Below, one piece after another: positions 47,101 through 59,846 of a stretch of 64,000 bases of DNA. This DNA is from Dipylidium caninum. Its lineage: Eukaryota > Platyhelminthes > Cestoda > Cyclophyllidea > Dipylidiidae. The stretch spans positions 310,001-374,000 of the forward strand of contig QEYB01000290.1 in NCBI GenBank assembly GCA_017562135.1. The letters are read 5' to 3'. The position numbers and the translations under genes were made by a program. Numbering within the stretch: position 1 is the stretch's first letter; every line of letters begins with the position of its first letter. Below the pieces are notes generated by a model. The model had not been told where the DNA came from and did not search any database. It saw nothing but the letters and a program-made list of their open reading frames with translations.

Positions 47101-48493
47101 GTGGAGGGATGTGACGAAAGGGAATAGGAGAAAGTGGTTTTTGAGTTTTCCATCTGTTTCATAACCGCACGTTTTGTGAGTAAACTCTCCCAACAGTGAC
47201 ATTCTTCTTCTCGGACTTGGGCATGACTCACCGAGCGCAGCCAACGGGGCTCGAATTGCCTTGCCTCTCCGCCTCCGAAGCGTGAGACAGTCTCCTCAAC
47301 CCCTCACATAGAGTCTTCCCGTTTGTGCCATGGCAAGGCCATTCGGCCCAAATGCGGTGTGGAGGCTAGTTTTATACTGAACTGTCTGACCAGCTTAGCT
47401 GATTGGAGTTTCCATTCAAACCCCTATTTTGCAATATTTTGTAACACGCGAGGTCTCATGTTAAAATAATCGAAAGGCACTCTTTATTTTCGGATTTCAC
47501 TGCAGGCGGTGGGAAGAAAAGCGAAGGTAAATTTTTTATTCAACTCTCAAAACCGGTCAACTCGATATTCGATGAATAGCAAATTATTGACGACCAACTT
47601 GGTAGAAAGGCAATTTTGTTGACAACGAATGAAGTCGTTTTTTAATTCCACTTTTTTTTCCTCTAAAATCAGATTATAGGTTTTATGGTTGGACGGTGTA
47701 GGGAAGAGAGTAGCATTTTAACTAATCATAGATTTTCAGCGGCATGTATCTACTCTTGCGCCACCGGCAAATTAATTAATTAACTGAAGCCGATCATAAC
47801 GCCTATGTAACCTGTTCCCGAGGCGGCTCAGCGAGGTAATTGGTTGATTTCAAAATCGTTTTGCCAACACTCGATTGGTTGCACATTAAGAAACACATGA
47901 AGCATGGAAATGTATTTTGTTGATCAACTCCTGTATTGATTTTATTGCCGTTGTAGAGATTCCTTTATTTACCGTTTTATTGCAATTTTTGTCAGGCGCC
48001 ATTTTTAACGTCCCTCCTAAGTCAGCTTTGCATTGGCCACCGGTAATTCTATTTGGTGTGTTTTCGTTCCCACTTTACACTATGCAGATGTTGTCATCTG
48101 TCACATGATGGGCTAATTGAGGCTCTTTGTGATGTGACAGACACCATCTTGGGGTCTGTCAAATGTCTTGCTAAACAGTAATAAAAAACTCGTTGTATTG
48201 GCTACGAGGATGAAGTCATTCGTCTGATTCCCCAATAGGACAGCTTGGGTGGCCACTCCTTAAGTCCCCTTTCAGATGGAACACCTACCCAACAATAAAA
48301 ACGGCAATTTATATATTTTTTTTCGACGAAATTCTTAACCGTAGACGTGCCTGTCTCACCGGGCATCACGGGTCGGGTGACCTTCAGAAGCGTCAACATC
48401 TGTGACACTAACAAGACAACTGAATCGGGTCTGAAGTTGCAGGACGAGCTCTTCAAGATACCTGTTGGATACACCTCAAGTCAGGTCCTATGA
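41104..48493 (+). CDS. ANKRD13: Ankyrin repeat domain-containing protein 13 family (ANKRD13)
   Basis: In vertebrates ANKRD13A/B/D bind ubiquitinated cargo on endosomes, while ANKRD13C is an ER-associated receptor chaperone. Exons: 41104-41218 (ATG at 41104), 41257-41298, 41337-41441, 41476-41601, 41687-41753, 42120-42264, 42726-42878, 44459-44608, 45400-45588, 45633-45661 (29 b), 45731-45831 and 48345-48493 (TGA). All phases agree; 456 residues. N-terminal ankyrin repeats: YPLHFCAFYGLPECEKLI, GNTPLHIAAM and RLLLRHNCALDIRNSSGWRP. The GPCR-chaperone-type domain follows: EFRWEFRTWIPFIARHLPSD, DTTLLDFKNRDWVRG, SYTVSHVRITVKKRSEHLTK, DMFKCFSPLRKF, LPPGFPVRVDVPV and GRVTFRSVN. No ubiquitin-interacting motif is seen after KIPVGYTSS, so it either lacks the UIM tail or has further exons via GTCCTA. 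Confidence 0.9.
41219..41256 (+). other. 38-base intron of ANKRD13
   Basis: GTAACA...CCATAG. The next introns are also tiny: 41299-41336 (38 b) and 41442-41475 (34 b). Each interrupts the ankyrin region at phase 1. Confidence 0.88.
42879..44458 (+). other. Long intron 7 of ANKRD13
   Basis: 1.58 kb between the TTEK and IGVYTTQ exons. Several overlapping open frames in all directions (43300-44250) are GC-rich chance frames. No repeat family or RNA gene recognised. Intron 8 (44609-45399) likewise shows nothing. Confidence 0.5.
47957..48042 (+). other. Possible alternative ANKRD13 exon
   Basis: Inside the 2.5-kb last intron, after a TTGTAG acceptor. It enters at phase 1 like the 48345 exon and reads E-IPLFTVLLQFLSGAIFNV before a CCG|GTAATT donor. 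This resembles the vertebrate ANKRD13 segment EIPLFHVLNARITFGNV at the same position, whereas the 48345 exon gives DVPVSPGITGRVTF there. It may be an alternative or dead duplicate exon. Confidence 0.35.
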
Positions 48494-49939
48494 TCACTCC
48501 ACCCCACCGTTATTGTCTTTTGCCGCCAATTGGTCTTTCTGCTGCCGTGTTAAGTGCTGTGGCCTCGACTGTGCCTTAACCTCTTTTCTGTCTACTGAGA
48601 CAATAACTGTACATTTACTAATGTGTACTGCCTTGAAGACAAAAATTGCTGACTTATGACAGATTTCCGTCTTTTCTTGGCCTCTCACACAATGCGGCAC
48701 CTCCTCGTTGCTGCTTTAATTCGCGGGCATTAGCCATCAATTCAAGGTGTTGACAATCGTCTGAAGGTGGTCTGAATCCTCTCCCTTTCCTGTCAACAGC
48801 CTTACTTTGTCTTTCGTAAGATTGGGTTTCCCCTTAAAATGAACGAATTTTCTCAAAGTCACATTAATGCTTCTATTCTATTCGATCAGATAGTAGAAAT
48901 TGTTGTGGTAAGAAGATTGTTTCAAGAAAAGCTTAACCTCGATGACTACGATGAGTTAGGAAATTGCCAATCTCTTAATGGCATCCTGGGTTTATTAATA
49001 ACGCAATAAAGTTGCAGCAAAATTCGCCTCGTGAAAGTTAGCCAAACGACTTTAGGCCCGCCGATTTCTTAGTGTCCTCGACTGTCACTCGAAACCTATG
49101 CCTTATCGCGAAGGTAAATGGAAGGGGCGACCCATGGACCAGCTCTGATTTCATTTCGAGATATTTTCAGCACTCGTTCCTTATCATTTGTTCTATGAGG
49201 CGTAGCAATGCCTCATAGGGAAGAAACAGGGCATTATTTAAGGCTGTTAGATAACCTTTTTTCAACGATCATATTCCTATCAGGGAAGTTACTTCGGCAG
49301 TCTCTCTCATTAACCGAGGGCAACCAATTGAGAGGATTGCAAACGCCTGGGTTTTGGAAATTACCAAGGGGTCGTGTTCAACAAGGATCACCGGAAGTTG
49401 AGATAATTGCGTCAGAAAAGTGGAGACTGAATTGGCAGGTGCTGACTGACCGCGCTTTCGTCTTAGCTCTCCGGACATCGACTTCCAGCCAGTCGACAAA
49501 TTTATCATGTCGATAGTTAACGGAAGCCGAGAACTGGAACCTTGTGCCCGAAGCACGCACTCTTGTTACCTTGGTTCAGATACTCGGTGTCAACCAGTGA
49601 TTTTGGGCCTCACTACGTCCACAACCCCCGCACATGGTGATTGGAGGTGTCCGCGCTAGTTTACTCTCGACTGGGAACAATGAATGTTCGCTAAGATTTG
49701 ACCTGCAGGAACGAGTGAGATCCTTTTACACTGTGTTACTTTTTTGAACTTTCTCTGACCTCAACGTAAACGCCAGAAGCAGGACTTTTTTCACAACCCC
49801 CATCAGGATAGACATTAGTGCCGGCGTTTGTATGGCTCCAACCGGAGCCTCATTTGTTTTAACCATTGTTTTTTCCGCCTTCCTCGCTCTCGCTTCCACC
49901 AATACCACGGTGGATTCTACCCGACCGAATTGGATCGTA
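48494..49939. other. Intergenic region
   Basis: About 1.4 kb with no recognisable exon or repeat. It should include the ANKRD13 3' UTR. Confidence 0.45.
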
Positions 49940-50843
49940 GTCTTCGACAATCCAAGTATTCCACTCAGTCCTTGAGCCCTCTTCTCCTCAAGCCCACCTG
50001 AGTACGAGCGAGAATGCTTTAGGCAAGCTTGGACTGAGGTTAGTGGATTTACGCTAAAATGGTGGACGTCCTCATGGCTTCTGTGGGCGAGAGAGGTGAG
50101 AAGGAACAAGGCAGAAGGTAGAAGGTAAAAGTCGGGACGTGAGAGAATGTGCAAGAATTCTGTCAGCCTACGTCTTCGAGTGAAGGCAACAACCAAGCGG
50201 ACAGAGGATGAGGGGAGCACCACACACACCGACAAGTGCCACGAGATTGCGACGAGTGGAAAGGACTGTGTGGAAGAAGAGAGAAGGCGGAAGAAGGAAT
50301 GAAGTGGCACCGAGTCGCATCGCCAGTGTAGTATATGAAGAGTGGGAAGACCAGTGAGTGGAGAGGATGCACTGCGAAACAAGGGGACTGGAACGGGATG
50401 CATCCACGCACTCGATGCCGTGACTGCCTCCTCACTCATCCACCTGCTAAATCGCTTTCTCCGCCCACAACCTCAGCCTCCGCCTCCACCTCCACCTGAG
50501 CCCCATCCATCCGCGTTCCTTGTACGCCGAAGTCGAGTGGTCAGTCTTGGACACGCAGACGTTGAGGGCACGAGAGAGTTCGAAAGGGCTGTCGCGAGCC
50601 CCCGTCGCCTTCACTCCACACCACAGCAGTCGCCGTGGCGGAGGTGGAGGCGGAGGTGTAGGCGGAGGCGGGAGAGCAGGAGGCGGATGTGGGAGGCATG
50701 AAAGCCTTTGAGGGCCTCAGAGGAGAGGGCATTTGCCACCACCACAACCTTCTTCTTCTTGCAGCGTGACAGTTGCGCCCTCCTCGCCTCTTTCCAAGTG
50801 CCCTCGAGTCGGTCTCAGCTCAACCGTCCGCCTTCTCACTCAC
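49940..50843 (+). repeat. GC-rich repeat family, partial copy A
   Basis: Nearly identical to 53520-54489 and, in reverse, to part of 59847-61413. It differs mainly in fewer CCTCCG/CCTCCA hexamers (about 50470-50500) and one fewer GGAGGTGTAGGC unit. It ends abruptly at CTCACTCAC. A 237-codon minus-strand frame with an ATG (49726-50439) spans it, but its shared part is Ser/Leu/Arg-rich and I see no protein family. Confidence 0.85.
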
Positions 50844-53362
50844 CGCGTCGCCTATGTGGCAATTTCTACGAATGGCAGTCTATTTCCACCTTAGTTACAT
50901 TCCTCTATGACCAAGAGTGAAATAAATGTAGTCTTTATCACACACACACACACACACACACGTTGAAGTGGCTGTCATCAGACCTTCGCAACCCCGCTGG
51001 GACCATTTTAGCCTTCCCTTCGCCCTCGGCCCCTTCCCCTCCTCCCTTTCGCACAGATCCGCATTTTGAAGGTCGGAGAAGAGAAGAATGGCGCTAACTC
51101 GGGGGCAAATCAATGTATTCGACCAAATTCAAATTAATTTTTCCTCAATTTGAGTACTCTCATTCTCATTGGCCAATTCTAAAACAAACAGGAAGAAGTG
51201 AGGAAAAATTAAATCATATTTGAGGCCAAATCAAATCTAACTTTACACTTTAAAAAGTTATGCGCAGTAATAACAAAGGACTTGTGTTTATGTTGGAAAA
51301 TATAGTGAACGATGAAAGTGAACTGGTAGCAGGAAGGTGTTCGAGGCAATAATTGCGGTGAACGCATAGAGCGCGATGTGAAATAGTCCCATTCGCGGGT
51401 TTTGAGGCTTTGGGGAACAATATCGGGCCGTTAAAAAACAAGTCCAACAATCTCTTCCAATTCACTAGTCAGCTAAACGCCATCGAGGGGAATGTTGACG
51501 TTGTCAAGCCGAGGCAGCCTTATGACGTCTGCAAAATCGCCCCATTACGGCGTGTCGCCTTTACGTTGCTTCCCCTTAAAAGAGCCAAGTAGTGGCGATA
51601 TGGTCTCCCCCACACTCGCTTGACGTCCATCCAGATCTGCACTATTTCATCCCCGCCAAATGAGGTCGGTTCTCGCCCTCCCTTCCGCTCTCTCTCTCGC
51701 TGTTTCTCTCGGTCGGACCGGTCAAATCAAATGAGAGGAAAAGACGAGTTTACATGGCATTCACTCACCTGCTAAACTCCCACTCGCTGTTGTCCAGGGG
51801 GCATCTGGGGTGGGCACTGCTTTCCAGCCACCGTTTTATGCAGTGCAAGTGGTAGGCATGCTAAAACATTTCCCAAACATCTCCCGGTTATTATCCCGTC
51901 CTCCATGGCCTATTCTGCCCACGGGCGGAAGGGTGAGTCGCAGCGACGTTGTCAGTGAGTTTCACTTGAGTGAATGGGGCTGGAGATGTGCTAAAATAGT
52001 GCAATCGCTGCGATTCGCCTCTCCTACCCGCTGCCCCCCCTCCCCCCGCCAGGATACCCCGAGAGGGGGGAGCGAGTCAACTCGCCTACACACCCCGGGG
52101 CGGAGGTCTTTCATCGGCACAATTGAAAAGCTACGCAACTAGAGTATTATTGCGAGTTGAAACAAAATCGGGCGAGTCGAGCGCGAATAAATTTTTAACT
52201 ACAATTTGCAGAATCTGCCTTTTTTAAATCCCTGCACGAATATCTCCTCCCGCCCGAATGAGAATGCACGCGCTGATGGCTGACGAGGTGAAGAGAAGAA
52301 AAGAGAAGAGAAATGGGAAATTGGTGAAATACTATAGCACAAATTTTTCACATTACGATAAGGAATTTTTGCCTGGTAAAACCGGGAAAAGGCAGAACGA
52401 GAGAAGACGTGGAAGTTGAGCCTAATTTAAACAAAATAGGCGCTTTACCCGCTCTTCTCCCCAACTCCACGTAAATAGACGACTTGGCGAGAGGTGCGCC
52501 TAGCACCTTTAGTGGGAGTCAGTAGTGGCTAATCACTGTGTCTGTGTCTCGAATTAGTCGTAAACTCTCATTCCCCTCAATTCACACCTACTCTCGCTAC
52601 ATGGGGTCAAATTTGCCCCTCTCCCTCAAAAGTTGTGTACAATTGCGGCCATTTTAAGTTTTCTGTAGACTTGACAACTTTTTACACTAGTTTGGAAACT
52701 ATAAAATCAGTGTTTTCTGTTTACTCCTTGTTCAGCCGCGACTAAGGCAGATGCATTGCGAGTTCACTATATATATTTATTAATGCGAAAAGCTATTCGT
52801 CCAATTCATTTTGCAAATATTTTTACTCTTGTTTGCTATTTTCATTTACCCTTTGAAATCATTTGGATACTAAACTCGATTTAAATATAAATCCTGAGAG
52901 AAATTCATAGATGCCATTAAGTTGCGACGATTGAATGTAATATGTAATGTGGCAAATCTCTCTTTTACTTGTCTACTTCCAGTCAACGCTCGTTTAATAG
53001 CCTCCAACCTAATAGTGTCGCAGCAAATGAGCCTTGTGTGGGAGACATGGGTGGGTTGAAGAAAGGTGAGGAGTAGAATGGGGAAATGGAGGGAGGCGGG
53101 GATGTGGGGGAGGGCTGCGGGAGGCATTGTGAAGTAACAATCTGTCCGGGGGCCGTCATGACTGCCAGATTTAGTTAAAGGAGGTAGTTCGGATAGCCAA
53201 CTGACTTAAACCAAAATATGAGCCCACTGTTGGCCTACCAATGGGGAAAGAGGTGCCCCGCTTAAGGAAGTAAGACTTGTGTACGTGTCGACGATTAGAG
53301 GAGCAGAATTCTGAACTTTTTAGGAGTCCTTACGTGATATCTATTTAAAAAGGATGAACTCA
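50844..53362. other. Stretch without a recognisable gene
   Basis: 2.5 kb between repeat copies A and B. Short frames only; no exon with convincing splice sites and no family motif was seen. Confidence 0.45.
50939..50961. repeat. (CA)n microsatellite
   Basis: Perfect CA dinucleotide run of about 23 bases. Confidence 0.9.
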
Positions 53363-54972
53363 TAGCCGTCACGTATGTGTGACACAAGGGACTTTGTAAA
53401 TCTACCAGGTTTGACATTGGAAAGCATTCACAAACACCGTGATCCAAGGCTGCTCTTAACAAATTAACCCGAAAGAGGCTATAGCGACACTGTTCCTTCT
53501 ACACAATTAGCCTCACGCCGTCTTCGACAATCCAAGTATTCCACTCAGTCCTTGAGCCCTCTTCTCCTCAAGCCCACCTGAGTACGAGCGAGAATGCTTT
53601 AGGCAAGCTTGGACTGAGGTTAGTGGATTTACGCTAAAATGGTGGACGTCCTCATGGCTTCTGTGGGCGAGAGAGGTGAGAAGGAACAAGGCAGAAGGTA
53701 GAAGGTAAAAGTCGGGACGTGAGAGAATGTGCAAGAATTCTGTCAGCCTACGTCTTCGAGTGAAGGCAACAACCAAGCGGACAGAGGATGAGGGGAGCAC
53801 CACACACACCGACAAGTGCCACGAGATTGCGACGAGTGGAAAGGACTGTGTGGAAGAAGAGAGAAGGCGGAAGAAGGAATGAAGTGGCACCGAGTCGCAT
53901 CGCCAGTGTAGTATATGAAGAGTGGGAAGACCAGTGAGTGGAGAGGATGCACCGCGAAACAAGGGGACTGGAACGGGATGCATCCACGCACTCGATGCCG
54001 TGACTGCCTCCTCACTCATCCACCTGCTAAATCGCTTTCTCCGCCCACAACCTCAGCCTCCGCCTCCGCCTCCGCCTCCGCCTCCGCCTCCACCTCCACC
54101 TCCACCTCCACCTCCACCTCCACCTCCACCTGAGCCCCATCCATCCGCGTTCCTTGTACGCCGAAGTCGAGTGGTCAGTCTTGGACACGCAGACGTTGAG
54201 GGCACGAGAGAGTTCGAAAGGGCTGTCGCGAGCCCCCATCGCCTTCACTCCACACCACAGCAGTCGCCGTGGCGGAGGTGGAGGCGGAGGTGTAGGCGGA
54301 GGTGTAGGCGGAGGCGGGAGAGCAGGAGGCGGATGTGGAAGGCATGAAAGCCTTTGAGGGCCTCAGAGGAGAGGGCATTTGCCACCACCACAACCTTCTT
54401 CTTCTTGCAGCGTGACAGTTGCGCCCTCCTCGCCTCTTTCCAAGTGCCCTCGAGTCGGTCTCAGCTCAACCGTCCGCCTTCTCACTCACTGACTAAAGCG
54501 TCCGCCTTGGGAAATTTGCATGTCATTCTCTTACGCATACCGCTCATACAATCTGTCCCCATTCGCAGCTACACTCAACCACAGCATTTGCGTACTTTGG
54601 ACTTCTTAAGTCTGACCTACAACGTCCTAGTGGAACTGCTGCGTCAGGCGCATCCGAGCACCGTTTCATCGGGTCGACCCACCGCACCTCTACACGCCTT
54701 CTTCCGCCCGAGGCCATGTCGACTGAGACAGGCTTGTCTTTTATCGCCACGTCCGTCTTCACTCGACGATCACCGCGTTGCCCGGACGCACCGTTGGGAA
54801 CATCAGCAGTAGCAGCAGTAGCAGCAGCAGCAGCAGCAGACGAGGCGTGACGCGTAGATATGTCGGGCGACGGCTTTGGGTTTCGACACAAGGAAGCCTT
54901 TGCCACATACCCAGCATCACGGAGGGACGAATGAATGCCGACACAGCAGGTGGAAATGTTGTCGTCCAAATT
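53363..54972 (+). repeat. Left arm (copy B) of a large inverted repeat
   Basis: About 1.6 kb whose reverse complement recurs at 59847-61413. The outer ends match from TAGCCGTCACGT. It contains copy-A sequence (53520-54489), an expanded CCTCCG/CCTCCA tract (about 54050-54130), a GGAGGTGTAGGC tract (54276-54320) and an AGC/AGT trinucleotide tract (about 54804-54840). Confidence 0.88.
54050..54130. repeat. CCTCCG/CCTCCA hexamer tract
   Basis: Interrupted hexanucleotide array, much longer than in copy A. Translations of it as poly-Pro, poly-Trp/Arg or poly-Ser are artefacts of the array. Confidence 0.9.
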
Positions 54973-55850
54973 ACTACTTACAACTAATCAGCGGTCTTCT
55001 AGCTGCAACAATAATAACCCCCTCCATCATCTGCTTGCCCCCTTGTTAGGTGGCCGGAGGCGTTGGAGGCGAGAAGGCGAAATGCGGCCATCTCCACGAC
55101 CAAACAAAGTCTGTGATTACCTACTTAAAAATCTTGCATGTACTTTCACAAGTGGACTCACATTACAGACGCCCCAGGCTACGGCGCATACTTCGTCCAG
55201 TGGATTGGCCCCAATCTTCGCCTGGCAGTGGATACCTTCAAAGGAGACGTAGGAGTTCGAGGTTTACATGGGCACCGAGGAGATGTCAGCTTACGAGTAA
55301 GAGTGGCTGTCACTCTTACAGGCACCATCATTTTGTGTCAGATGCTCAAACTACTCAGAGGTATTCAAACGACCCAAAGGTATGCACTCACAGAGACTCA
55401 TCATGGCATTTCGACAGATGACGCAGGTGTCATGCATCACATCCCACGACCAAAAGGCGCAGGCATTCCATTTGAGAAGCTGGAAGTGTTGCATATCAGC
55501 ACGCTCCTTGTCTAGGCGTCTCGACGGCTCATCGGGCACGGGAGTGGAGGCGGCAGCAGGAGGGGGCGCGGACGGGGCATCCGTACTGCCTGTCTGGTTC
55601 GGGGTACACGTGGTCTCGTGCTGGTTGTTGCGTCTGCGCCACAGCATGCCTCCCCTGCGTCCTCACGGCCCCGCGTGATGTACATCACACCGTCTTCCAC
55701 GTCCACGTGACATCGATCCACGACGTCATTGGCGGTCAAGCGGTCACCCGCTCTGAATGAGAGCTGCGATACTCGAAGACAACGCAGGATACCAACAATG
55801 ACCCTCTAATTCTCTTCAAGACCTAACAAAAGCATAAGCTAAATGAAATA

Positions 55851-56300
55851 TTAGGTTGGAAACTATGAAAAAGATGATGTTGTTTGGCCTGTGTCCGCCT
55901 GCGACTGAGAGAAATACCCCATGGTTTTGTTTATGCATTTTAAAGGCACTCCTCACAGTCATTTCTTAAGGTTTTTTCCTTGTTTGTATCTTCTTTTTAT
56001 TTTAATTTTCTCCGATATCACATGGAATCAAAAAACAATTTACATCTACTTTTCCCATATGAGTTCAAATTCAAATCATACTGCAGTTTAACAAGCTTCG
56101 AGAAACACTAATGAGGCCATCGAAAATGGGTCCACTAATAAACAAATTGTTCAATGTTGGTTATTTAACTTTTGTCCTGACGGTTTAAGCATCGAGGACG
56201 ACTACCAGCCCATGTTGATGACGAGGAAGAATTAAGGACGACGATCGTGGAATTCGGCTCACTCGCACAACTGTTTGTTAACTTGAATCTGAACTAAGAA
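55851..56300 (+). mobile_element. Decayed mariner-type transposon fragment
   Basis: Bases 56110-56235 read as the N-terminal helix-turn-helix part of a mariner transposase: NGSTNKQIVQCWLFNF, then GLSIEDDYQP, corresponding to the family's RTVQRWFxKFRSGDFSLEDExRSGRP. After a frame change the sequence reads VDDEEELRTTIVEF, matching the family VDDDELR box. A TTAGGTTGG motif at 55851, typical of mariner terminal repeats, lies upstream. No matching right end and no catalytic DD(34)D region were found, so it is a dead 5' fragment. Confidence 0.6.
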
Positions 56301-59079
56301 CCAGCAGAAAGTATCACTGTAATGTGAAAAATTGGGCTTTTCCTTGTCTGCTTATATTTAATGCCTACCTCTTATGAAATACTATTTTATTTGTCACGTC
56401 ACGTCAGACAGGTAGTAGGCACTTCCGCTGAAGCTGTCACATTTTGATCCTTCGATGTCGGCTCTTCTTACATTGTGAAGCCTAATTAACCAAGCGTTGG
56501 AGTGTCCACCCTTAGCAGGACACATTGGGCGACGAGTGAATTGCCAACTGGTTCCTGTTTAGTACGACATGTGGTCAAAGGGGCGAGTCTACCACCTGCC
56601 ATAAATGACAGTGATAAACTGCCTGACGGTGAGACTTGGGATTACAGTCCAACTTGCACAATCAGCGGAGATGCCGGATGAAAATTGTCTCTCCCTCGTG
56701 GAAAAAGTCGCGGTCCAAGTGAGAAGCTGGGTGAAGTGTCGTTTGTGTCGCCTACTGGTCGATTCGTCGTCGCGTCCGAAGGAGACGAGTTGTGAAAGGA
56801 TCCGCAACACTGCGGCACAGGAAGGAGGTCACAAATGTAAGTCGCATTGCCGACCTCATTTCGCATTTCGGTAGCAGTGAAAAAAAACCTCTAAACCCGA
56901 CCTCTTTGTTTAGTTCTACTGCCTCCACCGCATGTTCCCGCCCCGCTTTGCTTTCACTAAGGATGTGATGATCCACGTGGCGTCGTCCATCCAATTCACT
57001 TCATGGCGAATTGGAGCCCGCAGCGAGGGGTTCCCACCAGGCGCTCCGTCGCCTTCCCCGACGAGGACCGCACTTTCTCCAAAAGCCCTTCCTCAGTCCC
57101 CAGGTCCTCCCGAGACGAATAAACAAACGTTTCACTCATAACAGGAAAGGATTTCTTCTTCACTTCCCCCTTATCATTTATATTTATCCGAGATATTTTT
57201 TCACCGCGACTCAAAAAGAGGACACTTTTTCGCGGTTGCCCAGGATGGCCGACGGTGTGTCCGACACATCACGCCTTTGTATTCCACCAGATGCTAGCAG
57301 AGTGTAGACAAACATTCCGCGAGGTGGTGCCTCCCGCAGGCCTTCCGCCTGAGGATACCACAACGACGCCCTTGGCCCAGGCTGGTGCGACGAGAGGCCT
57401 CATCGTCTTGGCCACTTGGGAGTCGGGCGGGGCGCCCATCGGCTGCCCATCGTGTGAATGACCCTCGCGTTGGCGTGAGAGTCACCCTGTCGGCGGTGTA
57501 ACCCGAGAATTCACTTGTCTGTCATCACCTCGACGTCGGACTACTGCGACTTCTCCATCTCCTTCACCTTATCAAAACATTCGCGAATTTACCGAATTTT
57601 TGAATGAGACAATTTCAGTCATGGCCACTTATATTAAAGTGGCTCTGTCCACTTTAACAAAAAATACCGGGAAAATTCTGTTTGCTTCTGTGTCACCAAT
57701 TTTTTTGACTTGCAACATATGTTTCTTTGACGCATGTTTGACTCTTTATTTTTGACGTAGCGAATTAACTAAAACAAAGTTGATCCCCATGTTAGTCTTA
57801 AGTGTGAGGCGTTAGTTTACCCATGGCGATTGATGGAATTCATTTATCCCGGCGTATTTTATACAAAATTCCACAAGGAAGAAATGTTACAGAGGAATGG
57901 ATAAGTTCGCGGAAAAGTGTTTGGTGATGGCACAATTTCTGCGAAAAGATGCAAATTATGATTTAAAAAATTCGCATAAGGCAATTTCAGACTGTTTGAT
58001 GAGTCAGCATTCCGGATTGACAGTCCGATGTTGGGGAAGGAGTCTTTTCTGGCAACATCGGAGATCGCAGAAGGGCCAAATTCAGGCCAGCATACCACTT
58101 CGAACCACATTTGGGAGTTAGAATGGGCGTGAAAATATTCCCGATGGCTGCCAGATAAATGAATTCGGGAGAATTTGGGGGCGATCGAGGTCGACGCGCA
58201 CATCTCACCTTGCTCGGAATGAAATCAAGTCTTTCTTGAATCTGACGATAACCGCGGATGACAAGTAAATTACACGCAAAAAAAATCGTAAGAAAAAAGG
58301 GCATATTATCAACTCGGAGAAGCTGACCCTGCCACCTCTAAAACGAATTTGACTGCGAATGAAATAAATTCGCAGACATGATGTCAGCAAAGGGATAATT
58401 TACAGACTGCAGTGGAAGGAAAGAGGCCGATGATGTTCGAGAGGAAGGAAGGACATGATGCAGCATTAGGACAGTGTCAGGCTGGGAAATTCTGTCTTCT
58501 CGACTATTTGTTTCCGTACTCCCACTATCATTTGCTTACATCCTTATAAAATGCTTTGAAGGGAAGTAATTCAAATTTACGGGAGATATAAAACTAACAT
58601 TGGTTCATTTAATCGAATCGAAAGAGGATATACAAATTGTTCTTATATTGACAAGAAGTCATTAATATTAATGACAAGTGCATTATTTAATAGAGTTTAT
58701 TGACTCCAAGAAAAAAATTGTATTTTGTTATAATGCAAGGCCAAAGAGAACTTTCCGGTAGACCTGATAGATGGGAAACACGAATGTGAAAATTCTTCTA
58801 CCATTTCCCTACCCCCCACCCCCACCACTTCCGCCAATTCATCACTTTACGCCCTCACTCAGGCTGCAGCCGCAGCCGCAGCCCCAGTGCCAGTCCCAGC
58901 TCTCCCGCCGTCCTGAATGAGCCTGCTGAAGACGAGGCAGAGGGCGGTGATTGGCTGTGCCGCCAACCGACCAATCATCGGGTCAAACTGCCGCTGTCTC
59001 CATCCACACCACTGCATTGTCTTCGCATACCCCAGGCTGGTGTGGCCACCGCCTAATCCCCAAAGGCACCGCTGTCGTC

Positions 59080-59119
59080 TCCGGCTCCGGCTCCGGCTCC
59101 GTCACCGTCACCGTCACCG
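59080..59119. repeat. CCGGCT/CCGTCA hexamer tract
   Basis: Three CCGGCT units followed by three CCGTCA units. Confidence 0.85.
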
Positions 59120-59846
59120 ATCTCGCTACTCCCAGTAGCAGCCTCGGCTTCAGGCAGACATCCACACCGCACGCGAGATGGCGTCCTCGAGGTCCGTCCA
59201 CGGTGAGTCGAGACACGGGATTCACGCAAAATGGTCCAAGGAGTGAGGGAAAAGTCTTTGGTTTGGGGATGATTTTACCTCAACCACCCGTCTGCCTGCC
59301 TGTCTGTGTCATCTTTTCTCCCGCTTTGGATGGGGGTTTTTTGCTCCATTTCTTGTGATTCATTAGCTCCGGAGAAAAGAAGTCCCCAGACGTGATAATT
59401 CAAATAAACAAAGGCAAAGTGACAAATCGTGAAAATGAAACTCGTACTCAACTGAAGAAGCAAAAGTTAACCGACATTCGCTACTACAAAATTTTCTTTT
59501 GGCGCTACGTCAGGTTGAAGCCGCCTTCACTAAACTGGAGTTCAACAAGATCCCCGCCACTCGACGAAGACGTCAAGACGTCCACATCCTCAAGCGAGGA
59601 TCGAGACAAGGCTGATGATGATGATGACGAGTCGATGGTGATGAAGCGGTCAACTGTGTGTCTGGTGAAGCCATTTAGCAAAGGGAGGATCTCCTTTATA
59701 TTTCCCTTTGGTTTCGGCTAATAAAACAACGAGGCGAAGAGAACTTTTTGCCTTCGTCGGAGCATTTGTCGTGGTTGCAGTGTTTCACCTCACCCCCCAG
59801 GCGGCGTTTCTCGTGCTCCTATTTCCACACACCTCAACAAAGTGGC

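Larger units (their letters stand above)
54973..59846. other. Spacer between the inverted arms
   Basis: 4.9 kb with no intact gene recognised. It holds an AT-rich part with a mariner remnant (55850-56300), GC-rich parts with short chance frames, a GCCGCA tract at about 58865 and a CCGGCT/CCGTCA tract at about 59080-59119. Confidence 0.5.

Noticed and set aside
54027..54347. Poly-Pro, poly-Ser and Trp/Arg repeat proteins
   Set aside because: Direct translations of the CCTCCG/CCTCCA hexamer tract in several frames, with no independent coding evidence.
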